From a virus: a stretch of DNA of 43,305 nt. The notes under the pieces are model-generated. The model searched no databases. It worked only from the letters and a program-made list of their open reading frames with translations, and was not told the DNA's origin. Within the stretch, counting starts at the first letter, position 1, and every line of letters begins with the position of its first letter. The DNA lies in the IMG/VR virus record IMGVR_UViG_3300025121_000084, positions 1 through 43,305 of that record; one strand, written 5' to 3'. The position numbers and the translations under genes were made by a program. Of this stretch, positions 32,110-40,306 are shown one piece after another.

Positions 32110-32721
32110 TCATGTCCCATATTCTTCCAGGCCGTCCACGTGCGCGGCCCCGGCTCCGGCAGTCTGCCCGAGCTTTGATAGTTTGATCGACCATGATAGC
32201 TCATCCAGCGGGACTCCCGCCACATCCTCGCCATTCCAGGCACAAGACAGGCTAAAAGTCCACCGGCCACCGATAACGGTTTCCTCTGGCATATTGTCAT
32301 CGCCCTTAAAGCGCGTCCATGTGGGCTTACTCTTTGACGATATGACGCCGGGAGCGAATCCGAAATCAGTATTGACAAGCCTAAAAACCGCATAGCGTAC
32401 TTGCTCCTTGAGGTAATACAGCCGATTGGCTGCGTCAAGGAGGGCGGGCAAGTACCCATCATTTCCCCGCGTTATGCAATCAAAAATTATCTGAAATTCT
32501 TCCATTGCATAGGCTTTCGAGGATGACGGTCCGGGAGTGTTCCCGTCTGACCAGATATTGACTACAGGCTTTTTCATGCCGTGATACGGTCTGGATCGGT
32601 CCCTGAAAACGTCAAAATCGACGGATACATCAAGCGCGATTTGCTCATTTCTGAACGTCTCTAGCGCCGTTTTTACCCTATCGATTAGGATATCCTCAAA
32701 GGGACGCACAAGCAAGGCCAT
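32110..32721 (-). CDS. Probable tail terminator / head-tail connector
   Basis: 203 aa. VRPFEDILIDRVKTALETFR with a mixed alpha/beta pattern, then MEEFQIIFDCITRGNDGYLP. It stands between the head genes and the sheath, where neck and tail-terminator genes of Mu-like phages lie. Family not certain. It starts at the stop of the upstream neighbour. Confidence 0.6.
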   Translation of the reverse strand: MALLVRPFEDILIDRVKTALETFRNEQIALDVSVDFDVFRDRSRPYHGMKKPVVNIWSDGNTPGPSSSKAYAMEEFQIIFDCITRGNDGYLPALLDAANRLYYLKEQVRYAVFRLVNTDFGFAPGVISSKSKPTWTRFKGDDNMPEETVIGGRWTFSLSCAWNGEDVAGVPLDELSWSIKLSKLGQTAGAGAAHVDGLEEYGT

Positions 32722-33095
32722 TATTTCCGGCTCCTTAAGGTCATAGTCGCACGGCCAGCGGTACGGTCAAGCATAACGGCAAGGAAATAGCCGTCAACTT
32801 GCTCCCCGGTTATGTCGTGGATGGTGGCTTTCCATCCATCGCGGTATAATTCTTCCGGACTAGATAACCCTAGCGCGGCCAGTGAAGAAAGAGAGACGGT
32901 AATCGATGAGGTGTTGCCGATGATGACCGCGCCCGTTGCCGGGTCGATCTGGACTCCAATACGGCGGTACTCACCTCGTACCGAATACGTTGTAGTATCC
33001 GGAGAGGTTAGCACGATATCCGTACCGAATCCGGTATCATCCTCAAGGATAGCCGTGGAATCTTCCTCCACAAGCTCGCGCAGGGTATCGCTCAC
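32721..33095 (-). CDS. Probable head-tail joining protein
   Basis: 124 aa, beta-rich (GTDIVLTSPDTTTYSVRG; PATGAVIIGNTSSITVSLSS), overlapping both neighbours by a few bases. Size, composition and place after the capsid genes fit a head-tail joining protein such as lambda gpFII. No decisive motif. Confidence 0.58.
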   Translation of the reverse strand: MSDTLRELVEEDSTAILEDDTGFGTDIVLTSPDTTTYSVRGEYRRIGVQIDPATGAVIIGNTSSITVSLSSLAALGLSSPEELYRDGWKATIHDITGEQVDGYFLAVMLDRTAGRATMTLRSRK

Positions 33096-33322
33096 GCTTT
33101 AGCCTTGGGCTGGATGCCCTTGACAGCGGAGCGGCGAGGCTGAACAGGCGTGTGCTTAACTTCGGGCAGCTTGACTTCCTCGGCCTGGACCGGGGTCTTG
33201 ACCGTGGCCTGAACCTCTGGATTCATTATGTCTAGTTCACCGCGGCTGGATAAAATGTCCGCGATATTCCTATTCATAAAACTTTCGAAGCCGTTCCGAA
33301 ATTTAACACACACCTGATCCAT
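33092..33322 (-). CDS. Hypothetical protein after capsid gene
   Basis: 76 aa. The first ~30 residues look folded (VCVKFRNGFESFMNRNIADI). The last ~40 are Pro/Lys/Val-rich and probably disordered (AEEVKLPEVKHTPVQPRRSA). Unknown; place suggests a head-completion accessory. Confidence 0.6.
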   Translation of the reverse strand: MDQVCVKFRNGFESFMNRNIADILSSRGELDIMNPEVQATVKTPVQAEEVKLPEVKHTPVQPRRSAVKGIQPKAKA

Positions 33323-33350
33323 AGTATCCTCTTTCCCGTTTTAGGGATTA

Positions 33351-34274
33351 TCAACCTACGGCCGAGACGACTTTAGCAGCCAGGATAGGCAGGCCGTAGC
33401 CGACGTTGCCCCTGAAGGTGGCTCCAAATTTCAGCTTGCGATTGACGTACTTCTGCGAATCGTCAAGGAAGGTTTCGACGTCTTTGCGCTTCTGCTTCAC
33501 GAAGGGGCCTACGCTGTAACGGGTGGCGAGACAGTAGAAGTCATTGGCATCCGTAAGGCCAGGGTCGACGATAAGCCGCTGAATCATGCTGGAGTAGGGG
33601 TTCTTCGTTCCCGAATTGGAGGTAGTGGGATCGGCGGTCGAGTTCATAAGGGATAGGAATACCAGCTCCAGGTTCGGGGGGATGACGAAGGTATCCGGCA
33701 CAATGCCAAGGATCTCACCGCGTGAATTCGTAAAGGCCATCATAGACTTGCGGGCAGTGTTCACATCGGCGGCAGCCTGGGCGACAGTGGGTGTAGCGGC
33801 TGAGATGGTTCCGGCCAGGAGGTTGTCATTGATGCGTACTCCGGACGCGTTTGAGAAGAACGCTATACCATCATAGGCAAGATTGGTAGTACCAGCCAGA
33901 AGGATGGTATGCAGGAGCTTGCCCCAATATCCGCGCTCTTTGCCGGCCATGGATGCAATCCTGGGCATGATGATGTCGTACTTGTCATCCTCAAGCTCGT
34001 TGACATGGATAGCAACAGAAGCCGCGAATTCCTTATTCCGGATGGTGTAGCTGTAGTCCTCAAGGTCTTTCGAGTTGAGGTCGCCAAGCCATTCCTCAAA
34101 TTCGGGCATTTCCTGCAGCCAGCGGTAATCTTCTTCAGCTCCCGTGGAGGGAATTTCAGTACCGATGGTAGCCATCTGGTCCCATGCGCTCGTGGCCTCA
34201 TACTCGGCAACGGCACGATTGTACTCAGTGCGGAATACTTTTTCCGCAGTTACGATGTCTGATCCTTTAAGCAT
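33351..34274 (-). CDS. Major capsid protein, Mu gpT-like
   Basis: 307 aa. The family pattern of Mu gpT is clear: KVFRTEYNRAVAEYEA near the start, DYRWLQEMPEFEEWLGDL, then SYTIRNKEFAASVAIHVNEL, MPRIASMAGKE and NPYSSMIQRLIVDPGL. It forms the icosahedral shell (HK97 fold). It is remarkable here because the upstream terminase and portal are of lambda type rather than Mu type. Confidence 0.9.
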   Translation of the reverse strand: MLKGSDIVTAEKVFRTEYNRAVAEYEATSAWDQMATIGTEIPSTGAEEDYRWLQEMPEFEEWLGDLNSKDLEDYSYTIRNKEFAASVAIHVNELEDDKYDIIMPRIASMAGKERGYWGKLLHTILLAGTTNLAYDGIAFFSNASGVRINDNLLAGTISAATPTVAQAAADVNTARKSMMAFTNSRGEILGIVPDTFVIPPNLELVFLSLMNSTADPTTSNSGTKNPYSSMIQRLIVDPGLTDANDFYCLATRYSVGPFVKQKRKDVETFLDDSQKYVNRKLKFGATFRGNVGYGLPILAAKVVSAVG

Positions 34275-34292
34275 CTGTCTCTCCTTGCCTAA

Positions 34293-34715
34293 TTAGGCCA
34301 GAGCCGTCTTGGTGATACCCTTGCGGTTATCGACCAGGAGATAGCCAGTCTTGAAGTCAACCGCAATACCAATCGGATCGGCATTGACGGCGCTCTTTGC
34401 GATTGTCCCATCATCGGCGGCGTAGATGTAGTCGCCCACATCCGTGACCGCTGCGGTTGAGAAGGGCATCCAGATTTTGCCGACTTCGACTTCACCGTAG
34501 CGGGTTTCCCCTGCAGCGACTTCGATATGCTCGGTCATAATTCCGGACAGCGATCCTTGAGCCGTGGTATCTGTGGCAACGATACCAAGCCCACCGGCGG
34601 CGGTGAACTCGATAATCGCTCCCTTGTAATAGATATCGTTGGCGGTGAGAAGTACACGAAGTACTTCGGTCCTTCCTGACGTTTCATAGGCACGATCTGC
34701 AGTAAGTGCAGCCAT
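34293..34715 (-). CDS. Capsid decoration/cement-like protein
   Basis: 140 aa, beta-rich and Gly/Ala-rich (NDIYYKGAIIEFTAAGGLGI; GYLLVDNRKGI). It sits between protease/scaffold and major capsid, the place of lambda gpD-type decoration proteins, and its overall pattern fits such cement proteins. The exact family is not certain. Confidence 0.7.
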   Translation of the reverse strand: MAALTADRAYETSGRTEVLRVLLTANDIYYKGAIIEFTAAGGLGIVATDTTAQGSLSGIMTEHIEVAAGETRYGEVEVGKIWMPFSTAAVTDVGDYIYAADDGTIAKSAVNADPIGIAVDFKTGYLLVDNRKGITKTALA

Positions 34716-35090
34716 TTATTCCTCCTTATCCTTGGGCGCATATTTGCGCGCCACGTCGAGGCTAATGCCTGCCTTTTTATAGGCGGCTACTTCCTCAGGG
34801 GTGAACTCGGACACACCGCCGGACGAAGCCGGGGCGGGCGAGGTGACAGCGGGCGGGTTATCGCCATCGGTGGACGCGGAGCCGCGTACCGTCGCTGCCG
34901 TGAGCTTTGCGGAGAGCGAAGCATAGTCCGCGCCGGACGCAAGTGCTTCGTTGACGATCTTATCGCCTTCGGCGTTGATGCCGAGGAAGGCTGAAAGCTC
35001 GTCTCTCCTCTTTTTCTCAGCCGCCCGTCCTTCCGCATGCGCTTCCTGGTATGCGTCGGGGTGGTCGGCCTTGAGAGTAGCAAGGTCCAT
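34716..35090 (-). CDS. Nested scaffold protein (in-frame internal start)
   Basis: An ATG (codon 313 of the protease gene) preceded by AAGGAGGG five bases upstream would give a 124-aa protein beginning MDLATLKADHPDAY. Its content, helical and charged with an acidic/Pro-rich middle, is that of a scaffold. Lambda uses the same trick (Nu3 within C). The ribosome site is the reason for the call. Confidence 0.75.
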   Translation of the reverse strand: MDLATLKADHPDAYQEAHAEGRAAEKKRRDELSAFLGINAEGDKIVNEALASGADYASLSAKLTAATVRGSASTDGDNPPAVTSPAPASSGGVSEFTPEEVAAYKKAGISLDVARKYAPKDKEE

Positions 35091-36026
35091 AGGACCCTCC
35101 TTTCCCTCGATATTGGCCGCTGTGCGGCCTACACCGGCAACGCCGGGATTCTCCATGTTTATTTCCTCGTCCTGTGCTACACTTGGCACGTTTCTTGCTA
35201 TGCTCTTTCCGCGTATCTCGTCGATCATGCCCGCCTTGAGTGCGGACTCAGCGGTAAGCACTCCGCCCCTTCCGAAATTGGCAGATACATGCTCGGGCGT
35301 GGTATGCCTTCCTTCGGCTACGCGGGACACGAAAACCGCATGGAGTGCATCGAGTTGGGCAACTATCTTTGCCCGGCCTTCATCGGTGGCGGTGTCCGGG
35401 CGCTTGTCTGGTGCGTCTGTTGAGGTATAGACACGGTGATCTATTCCCGCATTTGCTAGGCGCCTGTCATCGTCGTATTCTTCGGCGGCTACACCTATTG
35501 AGCCAGATGTAGAGTAGGGCGACATGGCTATAATCTTGTCGGTCATTGAGGCCAACCAATAGGCAGCTGAGGTAGCCCTTCCGGTGACCCTGGATTCGGT
35601 GGGCTTTTTCGCTCCCGCCATAGCCTGAGCCGCTTCGTCCACTCCGTCCACATACCCGCCGGGTGAGTTTATGTTGTATATTATTTTAGACACCATCGGA
35701 TCAGCATCGGCAAGGGAGGTGGCCGCGATAATAAAGCCGTACTCTGTGAGGGCTTCAGCGGTGTAGGCTCCACAGGCGTCGGTCTGTGCTCTCGGGGTAA
35801 GCTCCCCTACGATAGGGATATGGGCGGCTCCGTCTGCGTCGATGGTATAGCCCTTATTTTTTTCTGTGATATCGGACGCTTGGAAAATCAGGGCCGAGGC
35901 CATAAGATCCTCACGTGCTGCCCGCATTGCGTCGGCGCTCTTGAGCTCTCGGGCGAAGGCCATAATATCGCGGCGATCAGATATCAGTCGGGAGATAAAC
36001 CCGGCTTCGGCTGCGTATATTTTCAC
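34716..36026 (-). CDS. S49-type head maturation protease with scaffold domain
   Basis: 436 aa with GTG start overlapping the holin stop. Residues ~70-280 are an S49/SppA-like serine protease: INSPGGYVDGVDEAA, the nucleophile Ser153 in GRATSAAYWLAS, and a likely Lys general base at 207 (APDKRPD). Residues ~313-436 are a charged helical scaffold (QEAHAEGRAAEKKRRDELSA). It is the lambda gpC type of protein: the full-length form cleaves head proteins during maturation. A second start inside the gene (35090) probably yields the scaffold alone. Confidence 0.87.
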   Translation of the reverse strand: MKIYAAEAGFISRLISDRRDIMAFARELKSADAMRAAREDLMASALIFQASDITEKNKGYTIDADGAAHIPIVGELTPRAQTDACGAYTAEALTEYGFIIAATSLADADPMVSKIIYNINSPGGYVDGVDEAAQAMAGAKKPTESRVTGRATSAAYWLASMTDKIIAMSPYSTSGSIGVAAEEYDDDRRLANAGIDHRVYTSTDAPDKRPDTATDEGRAKIVAQLDALHAVFVSRVAEGRHTTPEHVSANFGRGGVLTAESALKAGMIDEIRGKSIARNVPSVAQDEEINMENPGVAGVGRTAANIEGKEGPMDLATLKADHPDAYQEAHAEGRAAEKKRRDELSAFLGINAEGDKIVNEALASGADYASLSAKLTAATVRGSASTDGDNPPAVTSPAPASSGGVSEFTPEEVAAYKKAGISLDVARKYAPKDKEE

Positions 36027-36310
36027 TTTTTACCGCCTTCGGTTGCCGGCGTCGCCGGAGTGCCTAGCCGTTTTTTGACTGTCTGAATAATTGTCTCATA
36101 GCCGATCTGTGAAATGGCAAGGGCTAAAATCCCCTGCGCTACCCATGCGGGCATATAGGTCCATGCTGCGGCCAGGATAAGGCAGAGAGCGGGCTGTACA
36201 AGCGCCCATACCCATCCAGGCACTTCCTTGACAAGACCCTTGACGTACTGGATGACACCTATGGCGCTAAACGCCACAAATGCGATAGTTTCCCAATTCA
36301 TATCGAGCAT
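36023..36310 (-). CDS. Holin-like multi-pass membrane protein
   Basis: 95 aa with about three hydrophobic segments (TIAFVAFSAIGVIQYVKGL; VWALVQPALCLILAAAWTY; WVAQGILALAISQIGYETII) and a charged C-terminal tail. Size and topology fit a phage holin, which makes inner-membrane holes to release the lysin. It stands next to the C39 peptidase genes and overlaps the protease start. Confidence 0.75.
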   Translation of the reverse strand: MLDMNWETIAFVAFSAIGVIQYVKGLVKEVPGWVWALVQPALCLILAAAWTYMPAWVAQGILALAISQIGYETIIQTVKKRLGTPATPATEGGKK

Positions 36311-36321
36311 ATGGCTTCCTC

Positions 36322-37305
36322 CTACTCGGCTACATCGTAGTATTCACAGACAAACCACGCTTTGGCATTGTCTGCATCGGGCAGGAATTTGATGAGCAAG
36401 GCCTCAAGGGGCGGGACTACGATTTCCGCGCCTTCGCGGGTTGAGCCGCCAAACTTATTGGCCCCTACTCCACCGCCCGGAACCGGGATGGTTTCGATCT
36501 GCGAGCCTTCGGCCTTGACTTCCGGCTGGTAGAAAAAAGCGCCCATGACCGGATCGAGGTTTGAAAGGTTGTTTCGGAAATCCATAAGGAACTGCGAGCC
36601 GTACTCAGACATGCCAGTGATATTGGAATCGGTGGCGGCTATTTGGTCGGCGGCTACGGTGCCAACATCCTTATGGCCTACTGACTCTGCTTCGTGTAGA
36701 TTGTATTTCGCCTTGATATCGTTGAGTAGGGTACAGGCTTCTGCAAAAGTGGTGGCGTCAACTTCGGAAGCTAGGGCATGATCTGCTCCCTGGGCGCTAT
36801 GGTAGACCGGGACCGCCGCAGCCATATCCGCATTGTGTAGCTTATAGGCAAGTAAGATCCAGTTTGTCAGCGCGATAAACTGCGGAATGGTTAAGGGTTC
36901 TGTGTTGAAAATCTGAGCCGGCGGATAGCCTACTCCGGGTTCAAGGAGGTGGCGGGCGAGCTTGTAAAGATGCGTGACCATATCGATACGCGCTTCGTTG
37001 ATAAGGGCGAATGCTACCGTGCCGCCCGTTGGAAGGGTAACGGCATTGCGGAAAAGCATCGCCTCCCCTGCTCCGGTGGAGTAAATCAATGCGGAGATAT
37101 GCGCCTCTTTCCCGGCGGGAGGGCGACACATCCAGTATGCGGGCTTTGCTATGTCTACATCGGTATTCTTATTAGTCGCCGTGCAGAGCGTCCCTAAATG
37201 GCTTTTCCAGTGCGGGAAGGTAATCCCTACTTGTGCGGATGAATCTTCGTCATTGGCAACCGGACGGCCTTGAGAGTTTACTATTACAGTTTTCCCGTCA
37301 CTCAT
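36322..37305 (-). CDS. Unknown protein between holin and peptidase
   Basis: 327 aa, no recognised family and no membrane segment. The first half has Gly-rich beta-like sequence (MLFRNAVTLPTGGTVAFAL), then a helical part (FAEACTLLNDIKAKYNLHEA), and a C-terminal Gly-rich stretch (TIPVPGGGVGANKFGGS). The ATG at 37305 has GAGGGG upstream; a GTG at 37308 overlaps the upstream stop. Location suggests a lysis or virion role, but this is inference. Confidence 0.6.
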   Translation of the reverse strand: MSDGKTVIVNSQGRPVANDEDSSAQVGITFPHWKSHLGTLCTATNKNTDVDIAKPAYWMCRPPAGKEAHISALIYSTGAGEAMLFRNAVTLPTGGTVAFALINEARIDMVTHLYKLARHLLEPGVGYPPAQIFNTEPLTIPQFIALTNWILLAYKLHNADMAAAVPVYHSAQGADHALASEVDATTFAEACTLLNDIKAKYNLHEAESVGHKDVGTVAADQIAATDSNITGMSEYGSQFLMDFRNNLSNLDPVMGAFFYQPEVKAEGSQIETIPVPGGGVGANKFGGSTREGAEIVVPPLEALLIKFLPDADNAKAWFVCEYYDVAE

Positions 37306-37307
37306 CA

Positions 37308-37922
37308 CTATCCCCTCTCCGGCATAAGGCCGGAATATAAAATAGCATACGGCTGGACATTGCGATCATATTCCGCTTTATCCATTCGTAGGCCGAATCC
37401 TGACCGCCCTAATCTTCCAGGCCACGGATCGTGATATATAATCTCGCCCTCTCTGAGGTCATAGGCAACGGCTGCGATAAAATGACCGGGACGCTTTAAG
37501 CAAAGCTGGACAGCATAGCCGAGTTCCAGATATTTAGCTATCGTGTCAAATGCCTTTGTCCACTGAAAAACGCACTTCGCATTGAAAACTTCCTTGACGG
37601 CCAGAGGGTACCATTGAGGTACTTCGTTGCCGGGGAGCTTCGCGGCCTTGACGTCTGATCTCACTGCCTCAAGTCTAGCGTAGTTTACTGGATCGTTAAA
37701 GTAGTCTGTTAGCACTTCCTCGGGCTGTGGCTTGTAGCCGCCTAGCGTGGTAATGACAAGAGGAACGCCCAAAGCGTCAAGGCACATGACAGCCGAAGTC
37801 GGCCCGCACGTCTCAAGGGATTTTATGCCCTTTTTCCGTAGCATCTGCTCGGTAGGATTGTTGTCCTGCCTATAGTACCGATTGGCCTCATTCCAGTGCG
37901 GAGCGCCCTTGATATTTATCAT
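37308..37922 (-). CDS. C39-family cysteine peptidase, probable lysin
   Basis: 204 aa. The Cys39 in ETCGPTSAVMCLDALG is the papain-like nucleophile of C39 peptidases, His147 in RPGHFIAAVAYD and Asp165 in YHDPWPG complete the usual catalytic set in order. C39-like peptidases cleave peptides; in phages they serve as cell-wall peptide hydrolases or as structural proteases. Standing between XhlA-like and holin-like genes, a lysin role is likely. No signal peptide. Confidence 0.75.
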   Translation of the reverse strand: MINIKGAPHWNEANRYYRQDNNPTEQMLRKKGIKSLETCGPTSAVMCLDALGVPLVITTLGGYKPQPEEVLTDYFNDPVNYARLEAVRSDVKAAKLPGNEVPQWYPLAVKEVFNAKCVFQWTKAFDTIAKYLELGYAVQLCLKRPGHFIAAVAYDLREGEIIYHDPWPGRLGRSGFGLRMDKAEYDRNVQPYAILYSGLMPERG

Positions 37923-38236
37923 TGGCCTTCCTCATTCTTTACGGTGGGAGGGGCTATCGTGTCAACCTTAACTTCGATGCGCTTTACGGCTTCGGCCATG
38001 AATCGGAGTGTGGTTTTAATTTCCACAAGGTCTTTATCTACATCCGTCTCAGCCTTTTTCATTTCGCGCACGTCGCACTTCAGGGACGAGATATCATCTG
38101 TATGCTCTTTTATAATTCTTTTATTCTCGCCTTCTTTCACGGCTATCTCCCTACGTGACAGTAAGAAGCCAGCAACCGCAATGCCGGAAGCTATGAGGGT
38201 GAACCATTTAATTAACACATCAAGATTGACCATCAT
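37919..38236 (-). CDS. XhlA-like membrane/coiled-coil lysis accessory
   Basis: 105 aa from the ATG at 38236 (GAGGTGG upstream; the second ATG at 38233 is equally possible). One transmembrane segment (LIKWFTLIASGIAVAGFLLS) is followed by a charged coiled coil (KAETDVDKDLVEIKTTLRFM), as in the XhlA family of phage haemolysin/holin accessory proteins. It begins inside the end of the portal gene. Confidence 0.68.
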   Translation of the reverse strand: MMVNLDVLIKWFTLIASGIAVAGFLLSRREIAVKEGENKRIIKEHTDDISSLKCDVREMKKAETDVDKDLVEIKTTLRFMAEAVKRIEVKVDTIAPPTVKNEEGQ

Positions 38237-39908
38237 CGTCCACCTCTTTTTTATTTTTCTTTTTGTCATCTCCGCTTGAATTTCCGTTCTGTTCGCTATT
38301 CGCCTCGTCATCTTCTGGAGCGTTCGGATTCTCCAGGGTATCCATAACGTTTTTAGATACTACGCGCCTTGGCTCAGGCAATAGTTCGCGCTCTCGATCC
38401 TGGGCGGCTACGTTGTCGTAATAGTCAGATCCATTGTACTTCTGCGCCACGCGCTCTAGTGTGGTCGCCCCCTGGTCTATCCTATAGTCATCGGCCTGGG
38501 CGTCCTTTAGCGGGTCGATGGACGGCATTGAGTGGCCGATCCATGAGGTAGCAAGCCAAGCGGCATCGATAAGCGGGGAGGTTCCAAATCCGGATGCCTT
38601 TATATTGTTACGCCTGATTTCCTCTCTGAACCATGCCTCATAAACGGGCTGGAGGAATTGGCTTACATTTGCCGATCTTTCACGTTCAATGGTATTCCAA
38701 AAGAGGATGAGGGACGCACGGGATGCGGAGTAATTCTGATTGAAAGTCATTTCCAAAACTTCTACCGGGACGGATAGGGCTGCCGATATCGAGCGAGTAA
38801 TAGACTTTACGAAGCCGTCAAAACTCACATTCGGGCGCTTCGTGTCGAATGATACTATTTCCTCTCCGGCCTTGAGGTTTTGGACTACAAGCCCTGGGCG
38901 GGTAAAATTCGTTTCAGCTACCGGGGCGGCTGCCGTTGTCTGTGGCGCTGTTGCTCCACCTCTCGGGGTTATGCCCCCAAGCGGTCTAGATGCGGGAGCG
39001 TTGACCGATGGCTTAATCCATGCAGCTATAATCGCGTTGATGAGGGCTGCCTCAATTTCGCACAGCTTATAGTCTGCCATCTTTTCGAGTTCATGGATCA
39101 CGGGGGCGAGTGGACCTACTCCGCGCACTTGGCCGGGGAGGTCTGAGATAATGGAATGGTTTACAAAGCGACGATTGGAAATACCGTATATAGGCACTCT
39201 TTTATATTTCCCGGTGGGCGTGTTGTATTCGTTGACTTCCTGGACATAGATCGCCACGGCCTCGCCTGCAGATGAAAGCTCGATGCCTTCTGATATGCGG
39301 TTGCCGCGTAGCTTCGCATTATTTATATCCGTGTTGCCAAGCGGGAGCGTGACATACTCAGGATCGATAAATTGCAGGGATAATGGCGACATTCTGCGAG
39401 CATCACCTGAGTAGCGGAATATGGAGAAGGTTTCACCATCACGCAAGCGGTTGAGAAATTCAAAACGCTGAAGCTCTCCAAGGGTTCTATACCCTTCGGC
39501 GTCGGACTCCTTGGACGCTGCCCATAGCCAGAAGCGCAACTCAACATCACGAGTCCACTTTAGGCGGGCTTCGGGTGTCATCTGAAAATCGCATAGCTCC
39601 CATATGGGAACTGACTTCATAGCAAGACCGGTGCCAACTGCTTCACCTACTAGGCGAGAAAGCAGGGCCCGCGCTTCCATTGAGTCCCAATAGGCCATGC
39701 GGGAACGTGCTCTGATTATAGAGTGGTCGAGTTGATAGCCTGATTTGTAAATGGAACGCAGTGATCCGCGTACCTTCTCGCCGTCATAATGCGAAGGCAG
39801 ACCCGATCCAGTACGTCCCCATGACGCCTTTTCCTTGGTGCGCTCGGGCTGGGTACGGCCTAAGAAAGCCCCTACCCTGTCACTAAATGTCATAGGCTTA
39901 CGGCTCAT
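38220..39908 (-). CDS. Portal protein, lambda family
   Basis: 562 aa. RSIYKSGYQLDHSIIRARSR, then MEARALLSRLVGEAVGTGL, MTFNQNYSASRASLILFWNT and RGVGPLAPVIHELEKMADYK match the lambda gpB portal family. It forms the head vertex through which DNA is packaged. The C-terminal ~70 residues are acidic/Asn-rich and probably inside the head. Start ATG overlaps the upstream stop. Confidence 0.9.
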   Translation of the reverse strand: MSRKPMTFSDRVGAFLGRTQPERTKEKASWGRTGSGLPSHYDGEKVRGSLRSIYKSGYQLDHSIIRARSRMAYWDSMEARALLSRLVGEAVGTGLAMKSVPIWELCDFQMTPEARLKWTRDVELRFWLWAASKESDAEGYRTLGELQRFEFLNRLRDGETFSIFRYSGDARRMSPLSLQFIDPEYVTLPLGNTDINNAKLRGNRISEGIELSSAGEAVAIYVQEVNEYNTPTGKYKRVPIYGISNRRFVNHSIISDLPGQVRGVGPLAPVIHELEKMADYKLCEIEAALINAIIAAWIKPSVNAPASRPLGGITPRGGATAPQTTAAAPVAETNFTRPGLVVQNLKAGEEIVSFDTKRPNVSFDGFVKSITRSISAALSVPVEVLEMTFNQNYSASRASLILFWNTIERERSANVSQFLQPVYEAWFREEIRRNNIKASGFGTSPLIDAAWLATSWIGHSMPSIDPLKDAQADDYRIDQGATTLERVAQKYNGSDYYDNVAAQDRERELLPEPRRVVSKNVMDTLENPNAPEDDEANSEQNGNSSGDDKKKNKKEVDDDGQS

Positions 39909-40144
39909 AGGTTCCTCGTGAAGGATACATGGGTCAGGCCGGTATTGCCGGACTCATTAGACTGGGCTTCCTCTAGTTCTTTTTCAAGCTGGGTTATCAT
40001 TTCGTTGAGGTCTTTAAGGTTCACGCGACGCACGGATTGATTTCCCTGGCCGGTGTTCATGGCGTACTCTTGCGCGGTAAGCGCCTTACGTCGTGCTGCG
40101 TAGGCTGCTTCGAGGTCGGCGGCTATATCAATCGATGCTCTCAA
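39905..40144 (-). CDS. DUF6148-type small head protein
   Basis: 79 aa. AAYAARRKALTAQEYAMNTG, then GNQSVRRVNLKDLNEMITQL, is a pattern seen in small proteins between terminase and portal (DUF6148-type; the role of lambda gpW-like joining proteins is analogous). The start is taken at TTG 40144, which has GGGGGA upstream and overlaps the previous stop (TTGA); a TTG at 40156 is also in frame. Confidence 0.65.
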   Translation of the reverse strand: MRASIDIAADLEAAYAARRKALTAQEYAMNTGQGNQSVRRVNLKDLNEMITQLEKELEEAQSNESGNTGLTHVSFTRNL

Positions 40145-40299
40145 TATATCCCCCAAAATAAAGCCGTAGACTTCAAGGAGGTGGCAGCCCTGATGCCTAC
40201 GGCAGGAGCGAAGATGAGAAACCCTGGGCGCTCGACGTACCTCATCGGTATTAGCGTACTCTCTGCCTGTCGTGTTGTCAAGTGCAAAATCTGTGCCAT
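40141..40299 (-). CDS. Small hypothetical protein after terminase
   Basis: 52 aa: MAQILHLTTRQAESTLIPMR, then a hydrophobic half ending FWGIY. It fills the gap between terminase and the DUF6148 gene and its stop overlaps the next start (TTGA), which supports it being real. No good ribosome site is seen. Function unknown. Confidence 0.45.
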   Translation of the reverse strand: MAQILHLTTRQAESTLIPMRYVERPGFLIFAPAVGIRAATSLKSTALFWGIY

Positions 40300-40306
40300 T
40301 TACGCC

